Of a stretch of 13,548 nucleotides of DNA, positions 1 through 8,500 are shown one piece after another. Position 1 is the stretch's first letter, and each line of letters starts with the position of its first letter. The translations under genes were made by a program, and so were the position numbers. Source of the DNA: Saprospiraceae bacterium (GTDB lineage Bacteria; Bacteroidota; Bacteroidia; Chitinophagales; Saprospiraceae); assembly GCA_947441325.1 (NCBI GenBank), contig CANETR010000010.1:1-13548 (forward strand). The letters run 5' to 3'. The notes beneath the pieces were generated by a model. The model saw only the letters and a list, made by a program, of their open reading frames with translations, made no database searches and was not told the DNA's origin.

Positions 1-378
1 AAGAACAACTGTTATTAAAAACTTTGACCAGTCTGGTAGTGAATCGGGTAGGGTTTGCCCGAAAATGGCATTTGCAGAAAGTACTACTCCAATATTAACA
101 AAGTTATTCGCAATTAGAATAGTAGAAAGCAGGTAATGTGGTTTGTCTAAAAGTTTAAGTATCCTGTTTTTACTTTTAGAGTTCTCTTTCTGTAGATTTT
201 CTATGTCATTGTGGCCAATTGAAAAAAAGGCAACTTCAGAGCCTGACATTAGTGCTGAGATTACTAGAAAAACCATAATTATGATGGAGTACATCAAAAT
301 TTCGGGATTAAACCCAGCAGTAGAATTAAATAAAAAAATTAAGCCGCTTAAACTATCAGGATAAGGTTCCGAGTCCAC
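1..378 (-). CDS. gldE: GldE, gliding-motility-associated CNNM/CorC-type membrane protein (5' part, cut by left edge)
   Basis: The first 126 codons of a minus-strand gene are present and the rest lies beyond position 1. GldE is an inner-membrane protein of the CorC/HlyC (CNNM, DUF21) family, linked to gliding motility in Flavobacterium; its biochemical role is unsettled. Visible features are a short acidic N-terminus (residues 1-10), a first hydrophobic segment (about 28-46) running into the DUF21 motif SGSEVAFFSI (45-54), a basic stretch (64-80), and the family motif LLSTILIANNFVNI (83-96), which begins the next membrane segment. The CBS and CorC_HlyC domains would lie outside the window. The start is GTG at 378-376, giving MDSEPYPDSL, which resembles the usual GldE beginning; the only in-frame ATG codons are at 288 and 270, inside the first membrane segment. 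The gene follows ssb after 44 bases and is probably cotranscribed with it. The family is near certain; the exact start is likely. Confidence 0.85.
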   Translation of the reverse strand, partial: MDSEPYPDSLSGLIFLFNSTAGFNPEILMYSIIIMVFLVISALMSGSEVAFFSIGHNDIENLQKENSKSKNRILKLLDKPHYLLSTILIANNFVNIGVVLSANAIFGQTLPDSLPDWSKFLITVVL

Positions 379-422
379 AATTTTTAAGTTTGATGAAAGA
401 ATAGGCCTGTTGATGGCCTTTA

Positions 423-869
423 TTAGAAGGGCAGATCATCATTTTCGTTATCTGCATTTTCAGTTTTAATACTCTTGTTCTCAGTATTTGGCATATAAGT
501 TTCATTCGGCGAAGGGGCTGAATTAGCGTTATATTGAGCGTTCTCTGTTTTTTCAAGAGTACGGTAAGTGCTGGCAGCAATTTCAGTGTAAGTAACCTGT
601 TTGCCGTCTTTATCTTCATAGCGTTGATAGGTTATTTTACCTTCAATAAATACTAAGCCACCTTTTTTTAATTGTTTCTCAGCTCTTTCGGCCATGTCAC
701 GCCACATAATAATATTATGCCATTCGGTCTGGTCTTTCCATTCCCCGTCCTTGTCCTTATATGATTCATTGGTCGCCAGTGTAAATCTGACAAAGGATGC
801 ACCGTTCGGCAGCGTTTTCTTCTCCGGATCTTTACCGAGACGTCCAATTAGCGTTACTTTGTTAATCAT
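423..869 (-). CDS. ssb: Single-stranded DNA-binding protein SSB
   Basis: The 148-residue protein binds single-stranded DNA during replication, recombination and repair, usually as a tetramer, and recruits partner proteins through its C-terminal tip. Residues 1-105 form the OB fold: it opens with MINKVTLIGRLGKDPE, carries tryptophans at 44, 50 and 56 in the region where the family stacks bases, and contains the conserved block from NIIMWRDMAERAEKQLKKGG to FIEGKI. Residues 106-142 are a polar, Asn/Glu/Thr-rich flexible linker. The protein ends in the acidic tip DDLPF, the standard partner-docking motif, so the gene is complete. Length is typical for Bacteroidota SSB. It lies between mutY (65-base gap upstream) and gldE (44-base gap downstream), an order I recall from other Bacteroidota. 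A promoter-like sequence just upstream suggests it can be expressed without mutY. Confidence 0.97.
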   Translation of the reverse strand: MINKVTLIGRLGKDPEKKTLPNGASFVRFTLATNESYKDKDGEWKDQTEWHNIIMWRDMAERAEKQLKKGGLVFIEGKITYQRYEDKDGKQVTYTEIAASTYRTLEKTENAQYNANSAPSPNETYMPNTENKSIKTENADNENDDLPF

Positions 870-886
870 TTTGCAAAATATTTATG

Positions 887-919
887 TTAAGATAGTTTAT
901 ATTTTTTAAAAAGCAAAAA
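887..919 (-). promoter_or_regulatory. Putative Bacteroidota-type promoter of ssb (and gldE)
   Basis: Read on the minus strand, TTTTTG (919-914) is followed by exactly 19 bases and then TATCTTAA (894-887). This fits the Bacteroidota sigma consensus TTG-N19-TAnnTTTG at the -33 element, at the spacing, and at the TAnnTT part of the -7 element; the last two bases (AA instead of TG) do not match. Transcription would start near 880, leaving a leader of about 12 bases before the ssb ATG. The region is very AT-rich, so a chance match is possible. Confidence 0.5.
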
Positions 920-934
920 TTAAGTAGGAAAAAC

Positions 935-2032
935 TCATCCAATTGGGAAGAGGTCTGTTTCTAAATATTTTTGAATGGTTTTGGGAAGTGCAAGCTGCTT
1001 TAACTCTGATAATGAAATAATTTTATACTCATTTTCTAATGTAGACAAACTTGGTACTTTTCCAGAAATTTCCACAAATATAGCGATAATCTTTTGGTGT
1101 GTCGAGAGCTGAATGTAAGTTCTTGAAAATTTAATGGATAATTCCCCCTTAGGAGTATTGGGGACTAATGATTTCCAAGTATCTGATTCCCATAAGTTTG
1201 ACAAATTCAAATCCTTTAATAATTCATTAGTTTCAAATAAGGGAAAATCATAAAGTCCTTTCCAAATATCTTTATCAGCTCTTTTTCTGACTAAGGTTTT
1301 CGCATCGGGGCCTTTCCACACAAAATAATAGAAATACCGATCTCTTTTTTTAAGTTTTTTTGTTTTTTGAGGAAGTGAGCTGACTATATTCTTTGCCCGG
1401 GCCTGACAATTATCTGACAGTGGACAGCTTAGACAAAAAGGTAGTTGTGGCTTGCAGATGGTAGCACCAAAGTCCATAATCGCCTGGTTATAATCTGCAG
1501 GTCTTTTTCTGTCTAAATGTTTATGAGACAATGCCTTAAAAATTTTTTTCCCTTCGCTGCTGTCAATGGGAGTTTCAATACCAAAATATCTTGAAAGTAC
1601 CCTGAAAACATTACCATCCAGTACCGCATAGGGTAAATCGAAAGCAAAAGATGATATAGCAGAGGCAGTGTAATCGCCAATGCCCTTCAATTGGTAAATT
1701 TTATCATAACTGTCAGGAAAAACACCATCGAATTCATCTCTTATCTGTCTGGCAGTTAGTAGCATGTTTCTGGCTCTTGCATAATAACCCAAACCCTGCC
1801 AAAGTTTCATAACGTCATCGTCAGGCGCATTTGCAAGGTCTGTTATGCTGGGATATCGTTCAACAAATCTTAGGAAATACGGTGTCCCTTGTTCTACTCT
1901 GGTCTGCTGCAGAATTATTTCGGAGAGCCAAATCTGGTAAGGATTTTTATTTGATTTCCAGGGCAAAATTCTTTTTTCGCTATGATCATACCAAAACATC
2001 AATGCTTTTGAGAATTCGGAATTATTTTTCAT
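935..2032 (-). CDS. mutY: A/G-specific adenine DNA glycosylase MutY
   Basis: MutY removes adenine mispaired with 8-oxoguanine in base excision repair. The 365-residue protein is full length (E. coli MutY is about 350). The glycosylase domain shows the catalytic glutamate E38 in WLSEIILQQTRV, the helix-hairpin-helix LKGIGDYTA (115-123), the catalytic aspartate D139 in LDGNVFRVL, and an iron-sulfur loop C193-X6-C200-X2-C203-X5-C209. From about residue 230 a NUDIX-like C-terminal domain follows (YYFVWKGPDAKTLVRKRADK, then WKGLYDFPLFE), which recognises 8-oxoG; TH at 311-312 falls where the family has its FSH-type loop. The start is fixed, because a TAA lies directly before the ATG. The gene is divergent from the plus-strand pair and precedes ssb. 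I see no strong promoter in front of it. Confidence 0.97.
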   Translation of the reverse strand: MKNNSEFSKALMFWYDHSEKRILPWKSNKNPYQIWLSEIILQQTRVEQGTPYFLRFVERYPSITDLANAPDDDVMKLWQGLGYYARARNMLLTARQIRDEFDGVFPDSYDKIYQLKGIGDYTASAISSFAFDLPYAVLDGNVFRVLSRYFGIETPIDSSEGKKIFKALSHKHLDRKRPADYNQAIMDFGATICKPQLPFCLSCPLSDNCQARAKNIVSSLPQKTKKLKKRDRYFYYFVWKGPDAKTLVRKRADKDIWKGLYDFPLFETNELLKDLNLSNLWESDTWKSLVPNTPKGELSIKFSRTYIQLSTHQKIIAIFVEISGKVPSLSTLENEYKIISLSELKQLALPKTIQKYLETDLFPIG

Positions 2033-2117
2033 TTAGGGAAATTCTTTTGATATTTCATTTGCTAAAGACGATTCTGTTAAACCATTCTTAATAGCATAAG
2101 GTTCTATTTATTTTGGG

Positions 2118-2148
2118 CTGCAATTATAAAAGAATATTGCTATCTTGC
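2118..2148 (+). promoter_or_regulatory. Weak putative promoter of the plus-strand gene pair
   Basis: TATCTTGC (2141-2148) resembles the Bacteroidota -7 element TAnnTTTG with one T missing. A possible -33 element CTG (2118-2120, one mismatch to TTG) lies 20 bases upstream. A start near 2153 would leave an A-rich leader of about 35 bases before the ATG at 2187, as is common in this phylum. The rest of the 154-base divergent gap (2033-2186) holds no gene, and I see no clear promoter facing mutY. Confidence 0.35.
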
Positions 2149-2186
2149 ATTTCTTTTGTAATAAAATCTAACAAATAAAAATAAAC

Positions 2187-2774
2187 ATGAAAGTTATTCT
2201 CTCATTGTTCGCCATAATTTATCTTTTTAGCGGCATATCTTATGGTCAAAAAAACAAGGATGATAAACCTGGGCGTGATTTTATTATAAACGTTGCCGAC
2301 GATACAGTTTGGGGAAAAATAAGTGGGAATCTTACCCCTTCAACAGCATCTCTAAAAATAAGTTTTACCGACAATAAAACATCTACCAAGCGCAGCTACA
2401 AACCTTATCAGATAAAATCCTGGCATCCGCAAGGGCTCAATTATTATTTTGAATCAAAAGAATACCGTCCAAAGGGTCTTAGGGCAGAGGATCAGGGCTA
2501 TGCAGTTTTTATGAAATGTTTTACCCCTTATGAGGGTTCCGTCAGATATTATGAGTACTATAATACCGATGGCAGCGAAGGGTATTATCAATCATTTCTA
2601 CAAAAAAGAGGGGAGATGGTAGAAGTAAAATTCGAAAAATTTTACGCACAGCTTGCCGAATATTTTGCGGATTATCCTGAGCTTAGCGCAAAAATCAAGG
2701 ATAAGAAATTTAAAAAAACACAGTTGGCAGAAATTGTAGATGAATACAATATGTGGTATAATCGAAAGGCCTAG
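2187..2774 (+). CDS. Exported protein of unknown function (Bacteroidota family)
   Basis: The 195-residue protein begins with a Sec signal peptide: MKVILSLFAIIYLFSG and then SYG, with likely cleavage before Q21. There is no lipobox cysteine, so it is probably periplasmic or carried further out. The mature part starts with a beta-rich block, GRDFIINVADDTVWGKISG (29-47), followed by SYKPYQIKSW. This resembles a widespread Bacteroidota pattern in which a surface or periplasmic protein carries a 'D-T-(h)-x-G-K-I' strand repeat, but I cannot attach a named function. The tail (about 147-193) is a predicted helical region, FYAQLAEYFADYPELSAKI and then AEIVDEYNMWY, also common in such proteins. It is the first gene of a plus-strand pair, 52 bases before the VWA membrane protein gene and divergent from mutY. 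No catalytic residues are evident. Confidence 0.8.
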   Translation: MKVILSLFAIIYLFSGISYGQKNKDDKPGRDFIINVADDTVWGKISGNLTPSTASLKISFTDNKTSTKRSYKPYQIKSWHPQGLNYYFESKEYRPKGLRAEDQGYAVFMKCFTPYEGSVRYYEYYNTDGSEGYYQSFLQKRGEMVEVKFEKFYAQLAEYFADYPELSAKIKDKKFKKTQLAEIVDEYNMWYNRKA

Positions 2775-2826
2775 GCAGGTCGCATTTACTCCCCTGACAT
2801 CCAGCTTTTTACTATAAAACCTTAAA

Positions 2827-4911
2827 ATGAATATTATTTTTCAGTACCCACTGTGGTTTGTCCTCATCTGCATGGCAGTTGGATTGCTCTATGCTTTGGG
2901 TATGTACTTTAGAGATAATCGATTTGGAGAGCAAACGAAAAAGCTAAATCCAATTTTAGGCGTTTTACGTTTTGTAACTGTGACAATCATCTGCCTTTTG
3001 CTGCTTGATCCGGTTATGCGGGCAACCATAACAGAAAAAAAAGCACCTATCGTCGTTTTAGCACAAGATAATTCCGAATCCCTACTTAATTCGATGGATT
3101 CAACCAAAAGAGCTGAGTATAAAATAAAAATGGAAAGGCTAAAGGAAAGCCTTGCCTCCAAATATGATTTAAAAGTTTATTCTTTTGGCGATGAGGTACG
3201 AGAGGGTCTCGAATATACTTACAAGGACAAAGTAACCGACATATCGCGATTTTTGGAGGAGATCTATGATGTTTATAGTAACCAGAATTTAGGTACTGTC
3301 ATCATGGCTAGCGACGGTATTTACAATCAGGGAAATAATCCAGTTTATATTGGAGGAAAACTGAATGTACCTATTTTTAGCATTGCATTGGGGGATACTA
3401 TTCCTAAAAAGGACCTAATCTTAAAGAAAGTTTACAACAACCAAATTGCTTATTTGGGGGATAAATTTACCATACAGGTCGACATTGCAGCATTCAATTG
3501 TTCGGGAGCAAATACTCGACTTAATGTCAAAAAAGGTGGAAAAGTGCTTTTTGATGCTCCTGTAAATATCGATAATGGAGATTTTTTTAGTACCAAAGAG
3601 ATTATTCTCGATGCAGATGCGGTAGGTGTACAGCGCTACACAGTATCTTTAAGTACTGTAAATGGCGAGGTTACGGCTGCTAATAATGTAAAAGAAATTT
3701 ATATCGATATACTCGATGCAAGACAACGTATTCTTCTGCTTGCCGAATCACCACACCCAGATATCGCTGCCCTGCGCCGCATGATCACGGCCAATAAAAA
3801 TTATGAAGTAGAGGTTGCCTATGCAGGTAAAATGAAAGAAAGTGTAGCAAAATTCGATTTTGTTGTCTTACACCAGCTTCCTTCAAAGTCAAACCCGATT
3901 TCAGATGTTATCAGCACACTAAAGAATCAGAAGATACCGCATTGGTATATTGTTGGGACACAAAGCGACCTGTCGGCACTCAATCAGGCTCAATCTATCA
4001 TGACCATCAATGGTAGAATAAATCAGACCAACGATGTAGAAGGAGTTTTAAATCCTAATTTTAAATCTTTCATAGTCAATGAGAAATTGGGCGACAACAT
4101 ATATAAGTTCCCGCCTATTACAACTCCGTTTGGTGATTTTAAAGTAAGGGCCGATGCAGAGATTTTGTTAACTCAAAAAATAGGAACCGTTAATACAAAT
4201 TATCCGCTATTGGCTATGGGAGAGGAACGCGGGGTAAAACTGGCAGTTCTTGGGGGGGAAGGAATTTGGAAATGGAGAATTTTTGATCATATGCAACGTC
4301 AAAATTTCGACCTCTTTGATGAGTTGACGGGTAAAATTATTCAATATCTTGGCACTAAAGAAGATAAACGCCGTTTCCGAGCATTTGCAGGTAGCAATCT
4401 GTATAGTGAAAATGAAAAGATAGTGATCGATGCCGAGCTCTACAATGAAAATTACGAGCGGATTAATGACCCCGATGCAACTTTGGAAATCACCAATGAA
4501 GCTGGAAAAAAGTTTCCATACACCTTTAATAGAACTTCAAATTCATATAGCTTAAATGCCGGAATGTATCCTGCCGGAGTTTATAAATTTGAGGCAAAAA
4601 CGAATTATAAGGGGGAAATCTTAAAAGCCGGTGGGCAGTTTACCGTGCAGTCAATACAGCTGGAAATTTTTGAAACAACAGCAGATCACCAACTCTTAAA
4701 TCTATTGAGTAGTAAGAATGGCGGTCAGGTAGTTTATCCAAATGAGATGGAAAAACTGGCTGAAATGATAAATGCCAAAGGATTTGCCAAACCTGTACTT
4801 TACGACAGCGTAAAAACCCAATCGCTTATTCATCTGAAATGGATATTCTTTCTCCTACTTTTCTTGCTTAGTGCAGAATGGTTTATGAGAAGATACTTTG
4901 GGGCTTATTAA
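2827..4911 (+). CDS. Membrane protein with VWA domain and glutamine-amidotransferase-like segment
   Basis: The 694-residue envelope protein resembles the BatA-type N-terminal/VWA proteins of Bacteroidota; its function is not established. Two hydrophobic segments (about 7-28 and 44-61) flank a basic loop, and a last one (about 668-686) precedes a short tail with two arginines. By the positive-inside rule the large middle part is periplasmic. The VWA fold shows a metal-site motif DNSES (81-85), a TD pair at 137-138 and ASDG (161-164). Residues about 296-410 (starting RILLLAESPHPDIAALRRM) look like the amidotransferase-like fold found in related proteins. Where a nucleophile Cys might be expected I see VLHQLPS, so catalysis is unlikely. 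GGEGIWKWRIFDH (about 475-487) closes this region, and an Ig-like beta domain follows (about 520-615). The start is fixed by an in-frame TAA four codons upstream. It is probably cotranscribed with the exported-protein gene. A role in protein-protein assembly or envelope stress is inference only. Confidence 0.85.
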   Translation: MNIIFQYPLWFVLICMAVGLLYALGMYFRDNRFGEQTKKLNPILGVLRFVTVTIICLLLLDPVMRATITEKKAPIVVLAQDNSESLLNSMDSTKRAEYKIKMERLKESLASKYDLKVYSFGDEVREGLEYTYKDKVTDISRFLEEIYDVYSNQNLGTVIMASDGIYNQGNNPVYIGGKLNVPIFSIALGDTIPKKDLILKKVYNNQIAYLGDKFTIQVDIAAFNCSGANTRLNVKKGGKVLFDAPVNIDNGDFFSTKEIILDADAVGVQRYTVSLSTVNGEVTAANNVKEIYIDILDARQRILLLAESPHPDIAALRRMITANKNYEVEVAYAGKMKESVAKFDFVVLHQLPSKSNPISDVISTLKNQKIPHWYIVGTQSDLSALNQAQSIMTINGRINQTNDVEGVLNPNFKSFIVNEKLGDNIYKFPPITTPFGDFKVRADAEILLTQKIGTVNTNYPLLAMGEERGVKLAVLGGEGIWKWRIFDHMQRQNFDLFDELTGKIIQYLGTKEDKRRFRAFAGSNLYSENEKIVIDAELYNENYERINDPDATLEITNEAGKKFPYTFNRTSNSYSLNAGMYPAGVYKFEAKTNYKGEILKAGGQFTVQSIQLEIFETTADHQLLNLLSSKNGGQVVYPNEMEKLAEMINAKGFAKPVLYDSVKTQSLIHLKWIFFLLLFLLSAEWFMRRYFGAY

Positions 4912-4986
4912 TGTTGACTCATTCTCCCAAAAGTCAAACTTAAGATCTATTTAAAAATTAGCTGGAATACAAAGTATTTCAAACAA

Positions 4987-5006
4987 CACCTTATTTTATT
5001 AAGGTG
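4987..5006. terminator. Hairpin in a convergent gap, possible bidirectional terminator
   Basis: CACCTTA (4987-4993) and TAAGGTG (5000-5006) are perfect inverted repeats of 7 bases around a 6-base loop. The hairpin lies between two genes that end facing each other: the VWA gene stops at 4911 and the small membrane gene at 5068. The tracts after the stem are only mildly T-rich on either strand (AAATTTG on plus, TTGTTTG on minus), so termination strength is doubtful. The rest of the 156-base gap (4912-5067) shows no gene. Confidence 0.4.
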
Positions 5007-5067
5007 AAATTTGATGCAGTTTTGAATGATAGGAACTTTATTGAAATAATTTGCAATAAGCTGGATT

Positions 5068-5439
5068 CTATCTAATAGCAACTATCCGAAGTAGAAAAGT
5101 CAAAAGCATACAAGACAATGCTGCAATTAAAGTGAAAATAAAAAAATATTTCCACAAGAAATCTTGAGCATCTCTTATTGAAACATAAATATGAGGAACA
5201 ACAAACATTAAGATAGATGTAATGAATGCAGCAATAAATAATTTGAGGTATTTATTATTTTTACTACTAACCTTAAGTGTCAAAACAGAAGCGATTAAAC
5301 ATAAAAGGTATGTAGCCATCTGCAGTGTTTCAGCTATTTTAACGGGAAAATTGAGAAGAAGTACCATTGCAATTCCTCCAATTATTCCCCAATGTAATCC
5401 TGTCGACCACGAATGCCTAAAAATTAGACTATATTTCAT
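5068..5439 (-). CDS. Small four-helix membrane protein of unknown function
   Basis: I do not recognise the family of this 123-residue protein. Four hydrophobic segments are visible, at about 14-31 (WSTGLHWGIIGGIAMVLLLN), 36-55, 64-88 and 93-119, joined by short loops. The loop SSKNNKYLK (58-66) and the final R-I-V-A-I-R are basic and would face the cytoplasm, giving an even number of spans with both ends inside. There is no signal peptide, cysteine pair or charged catalytic cluster. DUF4199-type Bacteroidota membrane proteins have a similar look, but this is shorter and I cannot support the match. The start is fixed, because TAA directly precedes the ATG. It lies 87 bases downstream of sprA on the same strand, so it may be read through from sprA; I found no convincing promoter in the 5440-5526 gap. 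Confidence 0.7.
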   Translation of the reverse strand: MKYSLIFRHSWSTGLHWGIIGGIAMVLLLNFPVKIAETLQMATYLLCLIASVLTLKVSSKNNKYLKLFIAAFITSILMFVVPHIYVSIRDAQDFLWKYFFIFTLIAALSCMLLTFLLRIVAIR

Positions 5440-5526
5440 TTAGATAAAAAGTTTAGTTATCAAATTGGTACATAGCTCAGAAGGATCAGAAAAAAGTGTT
5501 TGTATGCGTTGCTGTGTATTATAATT

Positions 5527-8500
5527 CTACTGTGAAAGAGAGAACCTTACTGTCAAACCACCTCTGGTGTTTGTAACAGGGAAAGAGGAAGATACAGCCG
5601 GAATCGTTCTGTTATAATCGAAGAATAGACGGAAAGTAAGTCTATTGTTCAGGATATAATCGATTGATGGCGAAATACGGATGGTTTTCATACCACGAGT
5701 AGCCACATGATTGTCTTGGTCGAGGATATGATTTACCGTTTTATCATCTCTGTAGGAGAAATCGAATTTAAATTCCATTTCATTCTTCGGAATGGTTTTG
5801 CCAAAGTCGAAACTGAAATTGGTTTTATCTTTTGGTTTTTTATCGGCACCTTTCTTTTTGAAAGGATTTAGTTTGGCAGGAGTTATGTTTTTAAGTCTGT
5901 ATCCAAATCCGAGCGTAAGGTCTTCAGTCGTAGATTCGCTCAACTGGTAGTCGAGAAAACTCATAGATAGATTTCTTGAGCGTTTGTAATTAAATCTGCC
6001 CGATAAATCATTTTTCAATCTGAAATCGATGCCAATCAATGGAGAAAACTGTTCACTTATCAGAATGGTCGGAATCTGGAAAGATGCATAGAAATTCTGA
6101 CTGTTCGGATCTTTCTGATCGGGATCTTCCTGGAAACGCAAGTCAGTTGCAAAGCTATTTACTGTCAACTTCGACTGATAACCATGCGTTAGACTGAAAC
6201 TAGAGAAATATTTCTTAAAGAGTTTAAGTTTGGTAAGTCCGTTATAGGTTAATTTCCAATTCGGCATCGGTAATATTTTACGGATGTCATCAACACTAAC
6301 TTTATTAACATCGGTTCCACCGTAAGCTGCCAAGAAAGCAGGAATGAGTACCTGTTGTTGATAACGGCCAAAGCCTTCACGATATCCCGGATTGGTAGTC
6401 GAATCGTCGTGGGGATTGAAATTGCCAAAATTGTCTCCAACACGTTGAGAAATTGTTCGGCGATTTTCTTCAAAGGTTTGGAAATTGACAGATGAATTAT
6501 CGCCATCCTGGCTCGTAAGCGGTTTGTCGAACATGGTGCGTATTGGCATGTAAGACACAGTAACAGAGCCCATTTCCATGGGATTCAGGTGACGGTAAGT
6601 TCCGCCAAAAGTGTCTACTTTGAAGCTTTCGGCAAAATTCTCTGTCAGATTTTTATCTAAATCCACATCAATTTTGAAATCTGTAAAAGGCTCCAGGGTA
6701 ATCTTGGCAGAATAAGTCTTTGTATGAGATTGTAAAACCTGTTGTGTGAGGAAAATATTTTCGGTAATCCAACCGCGCTGAGCAGCTCTATCGAGCCAGG
6801 CAGTAGTTGAGGCAGCACCTGTTGGCTGTAATCCGAAGATAAAGTCCCAGCCGGGCGCAGTACCCAGTTTAAAATCTTGCCCCAATATTTTACTTTGTCC
6901 CATAAAACCAGGTACAGATGTATTATAATCTTCTTGATAGGTGAGACGGGCACGCTGCAAGAGCAAAAGAGGGCGGATGGCATATCGTTCTGCCAAAGAA
7001 GGTTCGTATTCCTTGTCTTTTTTATCCTTATCCTTTTTGTTTTTATCATCGGGCTTTTTATCGTCCGGCTTTTTAGGATCAGGCAGCGTATTTTTTGGAG
7101 TAGTTTTATTGTCAGGCTTTTTGGGCGCAGGTGGATTCATAATCTTTTTCAGATATTTCCACTTTGAATAAAGTTTGGTAAAGGTAAAATCACCATTAAG
7201 CTGACGTCCATGAGAATTGGTAATTACATTTCCAAGCGAATCTGTATTCAAACTCGCCACACTCCAGGTATAATTGGTGGTATATTGTGCCCTTACATTT
7301 ATCCAATCAAGCAATGGAATTTTGTCCAATGGCAGCTGATAAGAAAGCGTCGCATTATGTCTGTAATTTTTATTTCGACCCAGGTTTTGGATTCCTGACC
7401 AAACAGAGTCACGTTCCTCCTTGGTGTCGATTCTGCCAACGGGTTCGTCTATGATGGAGAAATTAGTAGCCGTAAAGTTTAGTTTCAGACTTTTTGCTAA
7501 ATCCCAGCTTACTGTGTAGTCTCTGTTCCAAACAAATTTTTTGTCGAACCAGGTACTGTAAGCATCTTGCGAGAAACGATAGGTCGTTTCTGTAAAGTTT
7601 CTGCGAAGCTCATTTCTAAAACCAATATTAGAAGGCAAAGGATTGAAATTAAAGTCCTGAATCAAAGCCAACCACTTATACTTCTTTTTGAAAAGTTTGG
7701 CAAAAGGCGTGATGGGTTTTAATTTAGGGCCATAGGTATAATCAATTACCCCACGATTTTCCTTGCGTTCTTCGAAAGCTACAATTGGTGAGCGGAAAAT
7801 ATTTCGAGTTTGCGCATAGGTAAAGTTAAAGTTGGAAATATCTATAGGCAACATCAGTTTCGAGGTTCTCTCTTTTCGAACATTGGTAAAATTGAAACTG
7901 GAAATAGTTCTTACAGTCTCGGCCTGACGGCGGATGGAGTCGCGTGCGCCTGGTGTTAATGCCGCATCCAACCTATCTTTTAGTCTGATATCGAGCTGAT
8001 AAGGGTCAAATTCAGGCGTTCTGATTTCCTGAGCATACTGTGCATAGAATGGAATTTTTAGTTTCCAGTTCTTTGGTGTAAATTTATCGAGATTGAATGA
8101 GCCGGAAGCGTCATACTGCAAAAGCCTTTCGCGACTACGCTGATTAACTCTTTGTTCTATTTGTCCGAAACCGATAGAGCGATACTGTCCAGAAATGGTA
8201 ACTTGTCCCAAATCCGCCAGTTTAATATCGGTACGCATTAGTGCCGCCTGACCACCGCGTTCATCAAATCCGGTTAGTCTCAGTTCATTTACCCATGCTT
8301 CGACACAGCGCGAAAGTCCATCATCTTTAGGGTTTCTGATACCTATCATAATACCTTTGACAAGACCAAGATCGGGATTTCCAATAATTTTTACCAGATT
8401 GGCAGGTGCATCGGGGTCTGTTTCGGTATAGATGGTATTCAAAGCGATACCCAGCGCCTCTCTTCTTACTTTTAGGTTTCTGAGTACATCCAAGCTAAAA

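Noticed and set aside
143..364. 73-codon plus-strand frame at the left end
   Set aside because: It is antisense to gldE, whose minus-strand frame has clear family motifs.
356..619. 87-codon minus-strand frame overlapping ssb and gldE
   Set aside because: It reads a shifted frame of the ssb C-terminal region; the Lys/Leu/Thr-rich product has no family features.
2033..2186. Possible tRNA, small RNA or HU-type gene in the divergent gap beside mutY
   Set aside because: No cloverleaf, stable hairpin or coding frame is visible; only a weak promoter-like site.
5440..5526. Possible terminator after sprA, around the repeated TCAGAA / ATCAGAA
   Set aside because: The copies are direct, not inverted, repeats and form no stem.
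6657..7171. Overlapping frames of 76-130 codons on both strands around the SprA Lys-rich insert
   Set aside because: They arise from the low-complexity A/T-rich stretch; the SprA frame continues unbroken through it.
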